The translations under genes were made by a program, and so were the position numbers. The notes under the pieces are model-generated. The model saw only the letters and a program-made list of their open reading frames with translations, made no database searches and was not told where the DNA came from. 64,000 nt of DNA from Vigna angularis (Eukaryota; Streptophyta; Magnoliopsida; Fabales; Fabaceae): the NCBI RefSeq assembly GCF_016808095.1, contig NC_068975.1, forward strand, positions 28,261,501 through 28,325,500. Reading direction: 5' to 3'. The stretch's first letter is position 1. Every line of letters begins with the position of its first letter. Shown here one piece after another: positions 1 through 10,609 of this stretch.

Positions 1-540
1 TACATGATTTATCCTACACAGGAACAACAATTCAGCTCAAACAGTAACAAAATGCAGAATTCAATACACACACCTATCAAACTACCAATTCAAACAGAAA
101 TATAACTCCCCTTACCTTAGAGATCACAGCACAACTCACCGGATCACCTCTACAGTACCTTGCACCGCATGGAAACTCAACAGGACCCTACAAATCACCA
201 ATTGGTGATCAAGAACAGCTCTTAGAGCTAGAATTGGACAGAGAATTGAAGAGAAACAACACAAAGTACATGCAACCAGCAGAATTGCATGATCTAGGTT
301 CCAAAACAGCGGAGAAAAGGAAAGAACAACTTACCCGCTAGAATCGAGAAATTGATCGGTTAATTATGAAGCCCTCTGTGCCGTGGACATTTGGGCACCT
401 CTTGATCGTCAATCCGACAACTCAGTTGAGAGAAATCTTAGAGAGAATACAGAGAAGAATTAAAGAATGAAGGTTTTAGAGAGATGAAGTGTTTTAGATA
501 ATGAATTGAGCTTTAGAAAGTTCTATTTATATTATAAGAT
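1..540 (-). promoter_or_regulatory. Putative minus-strand promoter and spliced leader of a gene off the left edge
   Basis: Read on the minus strand, a TATA-like stretch (ATATAAATAG, near 520-535) is followed by CT-rich leader-like sequence. A good splice donor (GGGTAAGT type, near 335-345), later donor-like GGTAAGG and acceptor-like TGTGTAG signals follow toward position 1. There is no long ORF in this interval. This fits a 5' untranslated region with introns whose coding part lies left of the window. An LTR with its own TATA box and leader could look the same, and I cannot tell the two apart here. Confidence 0.3.
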
Positions 541-1345
541 TATTTTTAAAGTAAAAATCTCTTCTCATTATTTTAATACACCTATCTACTCTAATACTCT
601 ATTTTCTAGGTTCTTACATACATTAATAAAGTAAATCGGATAAATCTTAAATATATTGTGTCGTGAATCATTAACAAACTTATTGACATTTTTTCACTTG
701 TATCCATTGTGAAGTCCAAGTGAAAAGCAACAGGCGAATGAATTATCTAAGTATTGATTTTTTTAAATGAACTTGTTTACAAAATTATCAATCTGGATTT
801 CTTTAAAGAAAAATTATCTGTAGAATTAAGTCGTGTTGTCTAAACACAATTTTGTTTTAAAAAAAATTATTATATTTGTAGATGATTTTGAATTAAAGAA
901 GTGAAATTATTTAAATAGAACTTGTCATGTGACAACGTTAATGTAATTGATTTTAAATTGAAATTGTCATCATCTATAATAACTTTAATATAATTGGTTT
1001 TAAATTGAAATAAAAAACCGAGTTCAATGTAATTACTTTTTTGAATTCAAGTCGTTATATCTTTTGACGATTTCAGTATAATTGATTTCATTCAAAATCA
1101 TTTATACTAAACTTTTACATAAAAGTCAGCGTCTGTTTTGACGATTTCATTTATATAGTTTATCCATGGATGTGGGACTTTTTCAAAATAAAATCGTGTT
1201 TAGACATCACGACTTATCCTGTAGGTAATTTTTTTAAAAGAAACCCAAATTGGTAATTTTGAAAATTAGTTGATCCCATTCGTTTGAAAACCGTAAGTAT
1301 TTTAGTGAACATTTGGTAACCTTCACCACGGACAGATTATATATT
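541..1345. other. AT-rich spacer
   Basis: No ORF with coding character was seen. The stretch holds a few loosely repeated phrases, such as 'TAATTGATTTTAAATTGAAA' near 940-1010 in two diverged copies, and homopolymer runs. It ends at the target duplication of the CACTA-type transposon. Confidence 0.5.
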
Positions 1346-1364
1346 CATCACTACAAAATTGATG

Positions 1365-1620
1365 ATAGATAGCACTCAATAGATAGCGCTTTTTTAAATA
1401 CGCGCTTTTTTAAATACGCGCTATCTATTAATGCACGAAACAATAGATAGCGCTTATTTAATAAAACGCTATCTAAACTTATGACCATACATAGCACTTT
1501 TAAAAAAAAGCACTATCTATAAATAATTAATATTATTATTTTTATTCATAATTTAAAATAAGCTAAAAGATAGCGTTTGTTTTAAAAAACGCAGTCTATT
1601 TCAACACAATAGATAGCGTT
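1365..1620. repeat. Left subterminal repeats of the CACTA element
   Basis: Several copies of the core AGATAGCGCT, with A/T-rich tails, lie in direct and inverted orientation. The same core recurs at the other end of the element. Subterminal repeats of this kind are the usual transposase-binding regions in CACTA elements; binding here is inferred. Confidence 0.7.
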
Positions 1621-1857
1621 GTTCTTTTACATTTCTCTTTGGGAGCTTCTTTCTACCCTCAGCCAAAATTTTCCCTCGTTTTCTAAATTCAGTTTCGCTT
1701 CTTTTAGATTCATCAAACCCATTCCCCCAAATTTGACTTCGTATTTGCCCCCAAATTTTAAAAAACCTATCACAATATCTCCTAAATTACATTTTCGCGT
1801 TCCCTCTACAACCACATTTTCCCTCTTCACAATTCTAATTTTTCTTCCCTGCATCGC

Positions 1858-2106
1858 AATCTCGAATCTCTCCAGAAGCTTCTTCTCACCAAAGCCATCT
1901 TCATCGACGAAGAGACGTTCTCCAAAGCCTTCCTTACCGCTGACCAAGCCCGCTCCATCAAACTGCTCCAGCAACGAGTTGAGACATTGGAGAGAGAGGT
2001 TGACTCTGCTATCACCGTTGCCGCTCGCCTTCGCTCTGAGAAACGACAAGCTGAGGCCGCTCAGAAAGTCGCCGACTTGCACGCATTGGAGAGCTGGAAA
2101 GCGTGA
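1858..2106 (+). pseudogene. Captured fragment of a coiled-coil protein gene
   Basis: An 83-codon open stretch reads through NLESLQKLLLTKAIFIDEE and continues into a Glu/Arg/Leu-rich heptad region with a segment like RVETLEREVDSAI, then ends at a TGA. It has the composition of a long coiled coil. It has no start codon of its own in frame, sits inside the CACTA element, and is followed directly by another gene's upstream region. I do not recognise the parent gene by name. It could be an N-terminal exon piece of a plant coiled-coil or MAR-binding-like protein. Confidence 0.55.
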
Positions 2107-2348
2107 AAAAATGAAAGCGCGATGGTGAGACCCACTCACATGGCTTTGGCATTTTCATATTATAAAGCACTCGCTCACTCCATATACAGACATCATCACA
2201 GTGACCATAAACGACACTGTTTCGATCCAAGATGTCAGTCACGTCACGCCAAGATATTCTCTTGTTCCACCATGCCAAACCCTAGGCTCCACCAAGCAAT
2301 GCGGGATTTATCGGGAGAGGGTTAGCGTAAAGGTGCCAAACGAAGAAA
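2107..2348 (+). other. Captured upstream region of the aspartyl protease fragment
   Basis: Between the coiled-coil fragment and the protease start lies a promoter-like stretch with a TATA-like ATATTATAAAGC near 2157-2168 and a leader. It probably came with the protease exon as part of the same captured genomic DNA. This is inference from position. Confidence 0.35.
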
Positions 2349-3231
2349 ATGCTTGTTTTCGTTTTCGTCGTTGTTGTCACCTTCATCTCCCTCTAGGAGT
2401 TTTGCTAGTGCCACGACCACGTTTACACGTTCACCATACACCACCGCCACTCCGAACCCGTCAAAAAGTGGTCCCACGCCGCTACCAGAATCCCCCTCCT
2501 CCCGATAAGGGCACCGTCGAGTACTACACTGAGTTGGCCGTCCACGATCGCTTCCTCCGTGGCCGCAAACTCTCTCAAATCGACGCCAGTCTCGCTTTCT
2601 CCGATGGCAACTCCACCTTCCGCATCAGCTCCCTCGGATTGTACCTTTTCTTCTCTTTGATTCTTCTATTGTCATTATTTAAAGTTTTATTTTTCAAGAT
2701 TTTAATTTAAATATAATCTCTTCCTACTCTTTTCTAACCATAAAATGATAGGAAGATTAAATTTTGTTAATAATTATGTTGAAACCGTTTTTAATTGTTG
2801 ATAATGTGAAAATTAGTGTATGAAGAGTTGAAAATTAGATTCTTCTTTTAATTTAAATTGATTAATAATTTCTTTATAATAATTTAGTTATCAGTTTAAT
2901 GAAGTGACAATGACTTGAGGTTTGAATTTTGAATGAGATTGGCCATGTTTAGAAAGAAGAAATTACTATTTAGATGTGAATAATGTTTGAGTTTGACCAT
3001 TCTTTGTTAATGATTTCGGTGATGTTACGAATTTGTCAGTAATGTTTTTTCTTGGAGATTGGTTTCATGTTTTCTTTAACCTTTTCTTTTTCTTCTGGAG
3101 ATTCATACGATAGTTGAAATAGGACATCAGGAGTGAAGTTCATGGTGGCGCTTGATACCGGAAGTGACCTGTTCTGGGTACCCTGTGATTGCACAAGATG
3201 TGTTGCTACTGATAGCCCAACCTTTGCTTCG
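2349..3231 (+). pseudogene. Captured aspartyl protease gene fragment: exon 1, intron, part of exon 2
   Basis: The ATG at 2349 opens a hydrophobic signal-peptide-like start (MLVFVFVVVVTFISL) that runs into stop codons. A second piece reads HHRHSEPVKKWSHAAT. After a frameshift near 2490-2510 it continues with PDKGTVEYYTELAVHDRF and ends near FRISSLG at about 2640. After an intron-like gap, 3124-3231 reads VKFMVALDTGSDLFWVPCDC and ends at a GTATGT donor. DTGS is the first catalytic Asp motif of pepsin-type (A1) proteases, and the whole resembles plant aspartyl protease family protein 1. The intron shows DNA-level capture. Stops and a frameshift rule out a functional product. Confidence 0.8.
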
Positions 3232-5630
3232 GTATGTTTTATTTTCCTTTTTTTTGTGACCGAAATGAAGTTGTTCCTATAGTATATTGTAGTTGATTAT
3301 AGGGTTTTTCTCTAATTGTCTTTTTAAGGGCATGTTGCAAGAAGGAAACTTCTTTAAACATTGCATTGAATAAATGATTTTATTATTAGAAGAAATGTAT
3401 CTAGTTAGATGCGTGTGCGGTGTAGTGGGGTTTTAGTTGATCTATTTGTTTTATTTGATAAAGATTTTATTTGAGTGCCTTGTGTTTACGGTGGGTTGAA
3501 ATGTTGATTGGAAACTAGAATGTCATTACACATTGGGTGATTGTATGTTTTATTGAAATGTAGTGTAAATGTGAGTAGTTTGAGTCGCACTTGATGAATT
3601 GTGTAATTTATGTTAAATTCCATCAAGTTTGGTGTTGATGAAATGGTAAGTAGTTTGTGTTTGGGTTCTAGAAATTTTCATTATATGCTCTGTTTGGCCT
3701 GTTCATAAACTGATTTGGGAAAAGGGTATAGTGACGTTGAATCTATCAAGTGAAAGAGAGAGAGAGAGAGTGGGGGAAGTGGTTCTGTGATCTTGTTGGA
3801 AGTTTAGACGTCTTAGAATTTACTAGAATTTAAGTGCAATGCTTATTAATGGGTTTGAGTCTTTTTTTTCTTATTTCCTAGATGTTTCACATGACTATAT
3901 CTTTGGTTGTTTAAGTGCAGCCAGCATATGATGCCTTTATGTTTTCCTTCGGAGGAGTTATCTGTTTGGACTAAAGTATGGTTGAAAACTAGTAATAGGT
4001 TGGCGGAAAGTGGTTACAAGTCTAATTCATAGTATGTTGATTTAAAATGAATAATCTTATTATCCGATACATGCTTAATTGAACTAGATTAGGTTGTCTT
4101 AATTTATTAAATCTAAGAATAACAGTAATCATCTTATCTTCAATCTGTTTAATAACCATAACCTCAATGTGTTTTGATATGTGTTAACTGATTTAGATTT
4201 CATAAGTTAAGTAATGGGTTAATGAATTAGGTGCATTATTTTAAAAAGTTCAGACTGTATCTCTCGGTGCATGGGGAATACAATATTTTAGTACAAAATT
4301 GGTCACAATATCTCTGCATCTTTACTATGACCGTGCATATAGGCCATGCTTCTTAGTACTGCAGATCCTTTATGTTTTTCCCTTGAATCTTTATACCAAA
4401 TCATACAACTAGCTTCGAGGTGCATCATTGTTCCACTTTAACTTTTCGCTTTTTCTTTTCCTTAAAACAAAAATTCGAATTGTGGCAGAAGTGGGACAAT
4501 CCTCTTCTCTTTGTTTACAATCATCTTCTCTTTGTTTATTCATTACAAGACTTTATTCTGACCAAGGCTTGGTCTTAGTCTAGTTACGATAATAACTTTG
4601 TCCTAGTTCTAGCACCATTTCAATCAATTAAATATCTTCATTTAGTAGACAATCATTACTAATTTTAAATTACAGAAATTTTATTTTCGTTATATTTAAA
4701 CCTTTTATTCTTATTATTACTGGTAAAAGTTTATTGTCCTTTAACATTTTTATATTTGTAACATACTGAATAATTACTACTGTTATACTAATAAAAGAAC
4801 AGTATAAAATTATTTGTTTTGATGGGGTTAAATACATTAATTAAATTTATTGAATAACTATACAAATTGGAAATTATATGATAAATTCAATTATTTATAA
4901 ATATCAATGTTAATTGTGCTTACTTGTATAGTTATCCTCGAGTGAAAAACATTTTTAAGTGCTAGCTTTCTAATATGTGGAAGGTCAAAAACATTCTTAC
5001 ATTCTAGATATGCAAGTTTTGTGTCTTGTCCCCTGGTTTGTTTCTCAATTAAAAACGTTGTATTTGCAAGGATATATGTATAATTGTTACAGTTATTAGT
5101 TAATGGAGTTGGACTGAAAATTCACGTGCGGGTATGGTCTTTAATTTAAAAAAAAATTGAATGTGTTATGATGTTAAATGCTTGATGGATGGATGTGGGG
5201 TGCTATTGTTTAGTTAATTTTAAAGATTTTGGCATACTTTATATGTTATGTTCAAGTATTCCAGTTGTTCATATAGTTGTTGTGCATTCATTTCTAATAT
5301 GTTAAAAAAACCATTGATTGTATTTAAGTGGTTTAAGGCTTTTTGAGTATTGGTTGTTGATACATACATATATCCATTACCATGGGTAATGTGCTTAACT
5401 TTATATTAAACGCTGTTGTATACTGGAATAGAGCTATTTGGATTTTCATGTGTCGGTTAAACTGATTTGGTGTATTAAGTCCAAATACTTATACATTTAA
5501 TTTAGCAATTGAATGTCACGGTCTTGAATTTGATGCTTATATTTTTCAAAGGTTCTACTTTTGTTCTTTGTTGACAGCTTTTGTAATGTTATGCTTTCTG
5601 ATGGGATGCCTTTACTCATTGTTACATTTT
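3232..5630. other. Interior of the CACTA element without recognised genes
   Basis: The stretch is AT-rich with many stops in all frames and a short GA run near 3757-3770. I see no transposase motif and no further host exon that I can name. Confidence 0.5.
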
Positions 5631-5637
5631 TTGTCAG

Positions 5638-5888
5638 GATCAAAATCAATGATAATGATTGTGGATATTATGTGTGTCAATGTATAAAATAAATTATTAC
5701 ATACTGTGAAGGAGGAATAATTCCAACTGATGTAAGTTATCTTTATTATCATAATTAATTTGTAGTAAAAAATTAATTGACTAATTTTATGTTATCTTTT
5801 TTGTTGCAGTATTTTCATAATTGCATATATCAACCATATCGTGACAACAAATTATTGAAGTTAGGGAAGGTTAATGTTTACATGTAAT
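5638..5888 (+). pseudogene. Ulp1-like cysteine protease remnant (two exon pieces)
   Basis: After a TTTTGTCAG acceptor, one frame reads IKINDNDCGYYVCQCIK, then a stop, then IITYCEGGIIPTD up to a GTAAGT donor. After an intron ending TTGTTGCAG, the next piece reads YFHNCIYQPYRDNKLLKL. The DCGYYV phrase is the catalytic-Cys motif of the C48 (Ulp1/SENP) proteases that several plant DNA transposons carry. Its place near the right end of the CACTA element suggests a leftover of the autonomous parent or an acquired domain. The in-frame stop makes it non-functional. Confidence 0.5.
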
Positions 5889-6264
5889 CAGTACATGCTT
5901 ATAGGTTGTTATGGTGATGTAAATGTTTATAGGTACAAGGATATATATGTTATGATTGTATATATTGTCTTATAAAGCAATGTCATGTCATGACACTTAG
6001 TTGACACTCAAAGATTATATTTTGAAATATTATTATATCAATAGTTTTTATTTATATATTGAAGTATTGCATACTCTTTTTGAGACCTTTGTTTTCATCA
6101 CATTTGTTTTAATACTTTATATATTTTTTTTTTGAATAATAGAACTAATAAATAACACAGGTTTGTATATAATAAAACAAATATTTTATATTTTCTTTTA
6201 AAAGATAATTTCATATTTTTTAAAATATTTTATTAAAAATTATTTTTTTTATAAAATTTAGACC

Positions 6265-6431
6265 AATAGATAGCGTTTTTTTAAATAAGCGCTATCTATT
6301 GTCGGACACCAATAGATAGCGCTTTTTTTAGAAGCGCTATCTATTAATAGATAGCGCTCGCATAGATAGCGCTTAAAAAGCGCTATCTATGCTAAAAAAA
6401 AGCGCTATCTATGCAGTTTTTTGTAGTAGTG
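6265..6431. repeat. Right subterminal repeats and right terminus of the CACTA element
   Basis: At least six copies of the AGATAGCGCT core, in both orientations and able to form hairpins, precede the terminal TTTTTTGTAGTAGTG. They mirror the left end. Confidence 0.7.
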
Positions 6432-8760
6432 ATTGGTATGTATTTTATTGGGAAAATAGTTTTTTATACATTGCACCACTTGACAATTTAAGAGTATTTT
6501 GGTCATTAGAAAAATTTAACTTTTGTATTTGTAAAAAAAAAAGATTAAAAAGTAAAAATTAAATGTAAAGTATATATAAAAATTTGTTGGTTGTAAAAAT
6601 AATAAGACTCACTTTATTGACATCTCTTACCATTTATGCTTAACTGATAATGTTCATTAAAAAGAAGCATAAAATCCTTCACAAGGAGGTAGAGTAGGTG
6701 GAATCTAAACAATTCCATTTAATCATCCTGTAAACTGGCCCAATTCAAGTTACTATTTTAAATGAATAATTAACATAATAATGACCAAATCAACATACTA
6801 ACAAACATAATCAACAAATTAATAAATGAAAACTCAATTTATATTTACTTATAATTATAATTATGAGAAAAGAAGCTTATTATAGATAAAAGACTTCAAA
6901 ATTAATGTTTTAAGTTAGAAGGTGTAGTGTATGACCGCATAGTTAGATTCATATGAGAAATGAAATTATCATGATGTGTTAAACTGTTCAACTTTCATGA
7001 CATTAACACTAACACTAATTAGCTTAAACTAAAGTATGATTATGAGCAATTATGATAAGACTGTTATTAATTCAAAGCTCATTCCAAAAACCATATGTAA
7101 AGAGATAAATTATTGCATTTAATATGCATTAAAATGCTATAAATATCAAACATTAATTGAGTTTGACATTGAATTACCTTGTGTATATAATCTTTCAGTT
7201 TGACCGGACATGCATTATAGAATAAAATAGATAACTTCGACCCAATATATGAAACAAAAGGTATAATGAAAAGGGATATTCATATATTTTGGATGCTATT
7301 ACAATATCAACAGTAATAATATATGTACTAAACTCTCAATATTGGTTTGAAGTAAAAAACGTGTTTTTCTATCAATCAGAATGGTCGTGCACGTGAACAC
7401 TTGCTAGTAGAGTCCATAAATATGGGAGAGGAAGGGAATGTTAGTGTTTTCTGCCATGATGAAGACACATACATATTGCTAAGTGCATAGTCTACAAGAT
7501 TTTGATACAATTGACAATGGTTTGGGACATAAGGAAGGCCTCCTCCACATAGAGAAAAGTGATGTAATGGAGAATTCCAATTTGACTTTTTTTTATTACA
7601 CGTACCATTTAAAGATAGGAAGTGTCCAAATATTCTATATCTATTGGTTTCTATTTAAAACAAAGCAATGTCACTGTCTACATTTACAAAAACATTTATC
7701 TGAATGAGTTTTAAAAGGCATCAAAATTACCCATGACTATAAGTATATATGCAAGCATAATATATGAACAAATTCTTGGTTCTCCACTCCTAATTTAAGA
7801 AATTTAAACCTACACCGCTCATCGGTGATTTTCATATGTATAACGAATATAATAGTATGCTATTGGTCGAGCTTTATTTCTTCAAATATATGCATTCTTC
7901 TTTTTTTAATTAAATACGAAGATTGGTCACCGCAAGTTTAAAATGGAATAATAACCTTCATTTCAAAGTTTTTTGTTAAGGTATGAATAAAACAACACGA
8001 AAATGATATTCGTCCTACCCTAAAAATAATTTTCCTTCTTTACATTTTTTCACTTTAGTCTCTCTCATTCCTTAACTTTCTAAATCCAAGAATGGGTTGT
8101 ACAATAACAAAATAAGCACCACTAACACTTTTATTCTAAACGTATTTTACAATTAATAAAAAATTATCAAAGAAAAATCGAGTGAAATTCATATTTTTTA
8201 TGATTTTAATAAACTACGCAATGTGTTTTTAAGATTTCTATGTTGAAGAATAAAACTAGTATGTCTTATATACGAGGGATGATGATTAACTTTCTCTTTT
8301 GTATTAATATGATGTGATTTTGATTTAAACATTATATTGTTCTAAATAATAAAGCATTGTGAAGAAAGGGTAATTAAAGAAAGAAAAAGCATATGACAAT
8401 GGACATTTACGGATCAAGAAACAGATTGACTTGAAAGAGACGAATGAAACATGTTGCACATATATAAATGTAAATACATAGGTTCTTTTCTTGTGGATGG
8501 CTGAAATAAGGTAGTTAGTTTTCAGACGTACGGAAAAGGAAGCCGCTTGAAGCATCTTGAAAAAAGAAGGAAAAGGATGGAAGCAAAGGCAGAGAAAACA
8601 GAGAAAGCAGAGAAGAGAAGAGAGCATCGCTCCCTCACTCTCCTTCCAAGCAAAGTCACCTCATTTCCAAAATAGAAGTAGCATAGTAAATGAAGCTGTA
8701 TCACATCAACGGATATACCAATATTAACACTTCCGCCGTAATTCTTTGTTCCTCCAAACA
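6432..8760. other. Intergenic, AT-rich
   Basis: No gene is supported. Short ORFs at 7483-7707 (+) and 8325-8761 (-) have no recognised motif and low-complexity composition. A GA-rich stretch lies at about 8530-8640 and could be a transcribed leader on the minus strand (CT-rich there), but no coding exon follows it. Confidence 0.5.
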
Positions 8761-9097
8761 TGAATATATAACATCATTCCAGTAGAAAAATGTGCATGTA
8801 TTTTATTGTAATTGTTGCATTACAACTCAACTAAATTCTAAATAACTCCAGCAGATACCAACCTCACTTTGCGAGCTTTCTGTCAGCTGGAAGTGCCAGT
8901 TGAATCAGATGCTTGCTTTTCTCTCTTTTTTTCCCTTTTAATGTTCTTTGCTGCTGCTACCAGTAATGTCTCTCACCGCACGGCGTAATCACAATTCCCT
9001 TTTTGTTTCTTTCTACATGAAACTTGGGACAAGTTGAACTATTCCTTTTTCACATTTCCCTTTCTCTCTGTCTACACACCAAAACCAGAAGATGGTT

Positions 9098-9106
9098 CTA
9101 TAAATA
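9098..9106 (+). promoter_or_regulatory. TATA box of the proline-rich protein gene
   Basis: CTATAAATA lies 67-75 bases before the ATG at 9173. That leaves room for a leader of about 40-45 bases, an ordinary spacing for plant promoters. Confidence 0.6.
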
Positions 9107-9172
9107 ACACGGCCTCCATCGTGTTACCCTCATCCTTATTTTTCTACACGGTTTCAGCAGTTCCTAAACGTC

Positions 9173-10222
9173 ATGGCTAACCCTCCCCCAGTTCGTCCCT
9201 GGTTCCGCTTAGCCTCCATTCGCTCCACCCCTGCTGCCCCTGCCCCTGCCCCTGCCCCTACCCCTACCCAAGAGCCTCGCATTACGTTGGGCCTGCCCGC
9301 ATTTAGAACTGCTTCGGCACCTTCATCACCACAATCTCACCCTACCCAACCTCAACCTCAATCTCAACCTCATCCTGCTCCAGAACCTTCATCTCAACCT
9401 AACAGATTTTCTTCTTCTTCACTCCCAAATTCTCCTGTCCACAAGGCCATACTTACAACATCTTCCCCCCCACGTTCCTCCCCTGAAAAGAATTCGCGTG
9501 TGCATGTCTCCAGTCCCACTCACTCTCCTAAAACAATTAAGCAATCTGATCGTAGCCCAATGCGCTCGCCAAACAATAGCAGAACCATCACTCCTCCACC
9601 TTCTCCTCTCACCCTCCCACCTTCCCAGTTGAAGACCGAGCCCAAGATACCTGAACAGCCTGAGCCCAAAACCGTGCTGGTCCAGAAAACCATCGACAGA
9701 CCCAGGCCCTGGCACAATGGCGCCACTGAAACGCACAAAAACAATGCCCATGCCCATCATGGAAAACACGTCACTGGCAAGGAAAGTGAATCCAAGGAGA
9801 AGGGTATTCACAAAAAGCTTTCGGATTCCGAGGACTCTGGCATGAGGGTCATAACCATTGCCGGAGAAAACAGAGGGGCTTTCATGGAACTGATCCAGTC
9901 CCCGAAGAAACCCGAATCGAAGTACCTTCACAAGAAGGGGAATTCGAGCATCAGCGTGGATGGGGTGGAGTCGGAGGGTTCGAGTGCTGAGGAAGGGAAC
10001 AAGAAGGATAAGAATCAGAAAGGTAAAACAACGTCTTCGTTCCCCATGGCTGCGTACATGAACAGCAATGTGCAGTGTGTGAACAACTCGCTCCTGTACA
10101 ACACTTCTTGCTCCCACCACGACCCCGGAGTGCGCCTTTCTCTTTCAAAGAAACCATTCGGTGAAGGTTTCCATCTGAAGGAACACGCTGATGCTCACCA
10201 CGCTGATGCTCACCACGCTTGA
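9173..10222 (+). CDS. Proline-rich protein of unknown function
   Basis: Single-exon ORF of 349 codons with a TATA box at proper spacing and strong codon regularity against an AT-rich background. Residues 1-20 (MANPPPVRPWFRLASIRS) look like a conserved N-terminal box. Residues 20-170 are rich in Pro, Ser and Gln, including a PAPAPAPAPTPT run. The middle is charged and Lys/Ser-rich, with a hydrophobic patch GMRVITIAGENRGAFMELIQ. The C-terminal part contains SFPMAAYMNSNVQCVNNSLL and CSHHDPGVRLSLSKKP, which looks like a second conserved box. The last 15 residues contain ADAHH in a 15-base tandem repeat. There is no signal peptide or membrane segment. I do not recognise a functional domain; mostly disordered with two short conserved ends is my best description. 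Confidence 0.85.
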   Translation: MANPPPVRPWFRLASIRSTPAAPAPAPAPTPTQEPRITLGLPAFRTASAPSSPQSHPTQPQPQSQPHPAPEPSSQPNRFSSSSLPNSPVHKAILTTSSPPRSSPEKNSRVHVSSPTHSPKTIKQSDRSPMRSPNNSRTITPPPSPLTLPPSQLKTEPKIPEQPEPKTVLVQKTIDRPRPWHNGATETHKNNAHAHHGKHVTGKESESKEKGIHKKLSDSEDSGMRVITIAGENRGAFMELIQSPKKPESKYLHKKGNSSISVDGVESEGSSAEEGNKKDKNQKGKTTSSFPMAAYMNSNVQCVNNSLLYNTSCSHHDPGVRLSLSKKPFGEGFHLKEHADAHHADAHHA

Positions 10223-10304
10223 TTCCAGAGATAGTGTTGTTGGAATTGGTGTTAGTTGTTTTGTGCTTCTGGCTTACGTTATGTTATGGTAAGATAATAT
10301 GGTA

Positions 10305-10307
10305 TAT

Positions 10308-10402
<95 letters not shown>
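10305..10402. repeat. (AT)n microsatellite
   Basis: About 49 perfect AT units lie some 85 bases downstream of the proline-rich gene's stop codon, probably in or near its 3' untranslated region. Such a long perfect run is likely to vary in length between individuals. Confidence 0.95.
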
Positions 10403-10406
<4 letters not shown>

Positions 10407-10609
10407 GAAAGAAAAAAAAGGTTGAGTGGCCAACTTGGGGCACGCACGAGTTATAATTCTTCTGCTTCGCCCTTGTCTTTTGGAGCAAAGTTGAAGATTC
10501 TCCACTGCCCTCAGTGGAAAATAAATATGTTTAATGTTTGTATGGGTGATGCTTACGGCTTTATTCAAACACTTACGGTTTTTGTATGGAAGAGATTCTG
10601 AAGCAGTCT

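Larger units (their letters stand above)
1346..6431. mobile_element. CACTA-type DNA transposon carrying host gene fragments (Pack-CACTA)
   Basis: The right end read inward is CACTACTACAAAAAA; the left end is CATCACTACAAAA, matching at 11 of the first 13 positions. Both flanks carry ATT (1343-1345 and 6432-6434), the 3-bp target duplication expected of CACTA elements. Subterminal copies of a motif like AGATAGCGCTTTTTT occur in both orientations at about 1365-1460, 1560-1620 and 6265-6415, a typical CACTA arrangement. The interior holds no intact transposase. It carries fragments of a coiled-coil gene, of an aspartyl protease gene with an intron still in place, and an Ulp1-like exon. The element is therefore non-autonomous. 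The imperfect left terminus suggests it is not recent. Confidence 0.8.

Noticed and set aside
1619..2139. Open frames of 169-170 codons on both strands at the left of the CACTA element
   Set aside because: They do not follow the frame with coding character (1858-2106). They come from the captured exon read in wrong frames and from subterminal sequence.
9419..10120. 233-codon minus-strand ORF opposite the proline-rich gene
   Set aside because: It is the antisense shadow of a Pro/Ser-rich gene, with no promoter and no family motif.
10219..10601. ORFs encoding long Ile-Tyr runs
   Set aside because: They are translations of the AT microsatellite.
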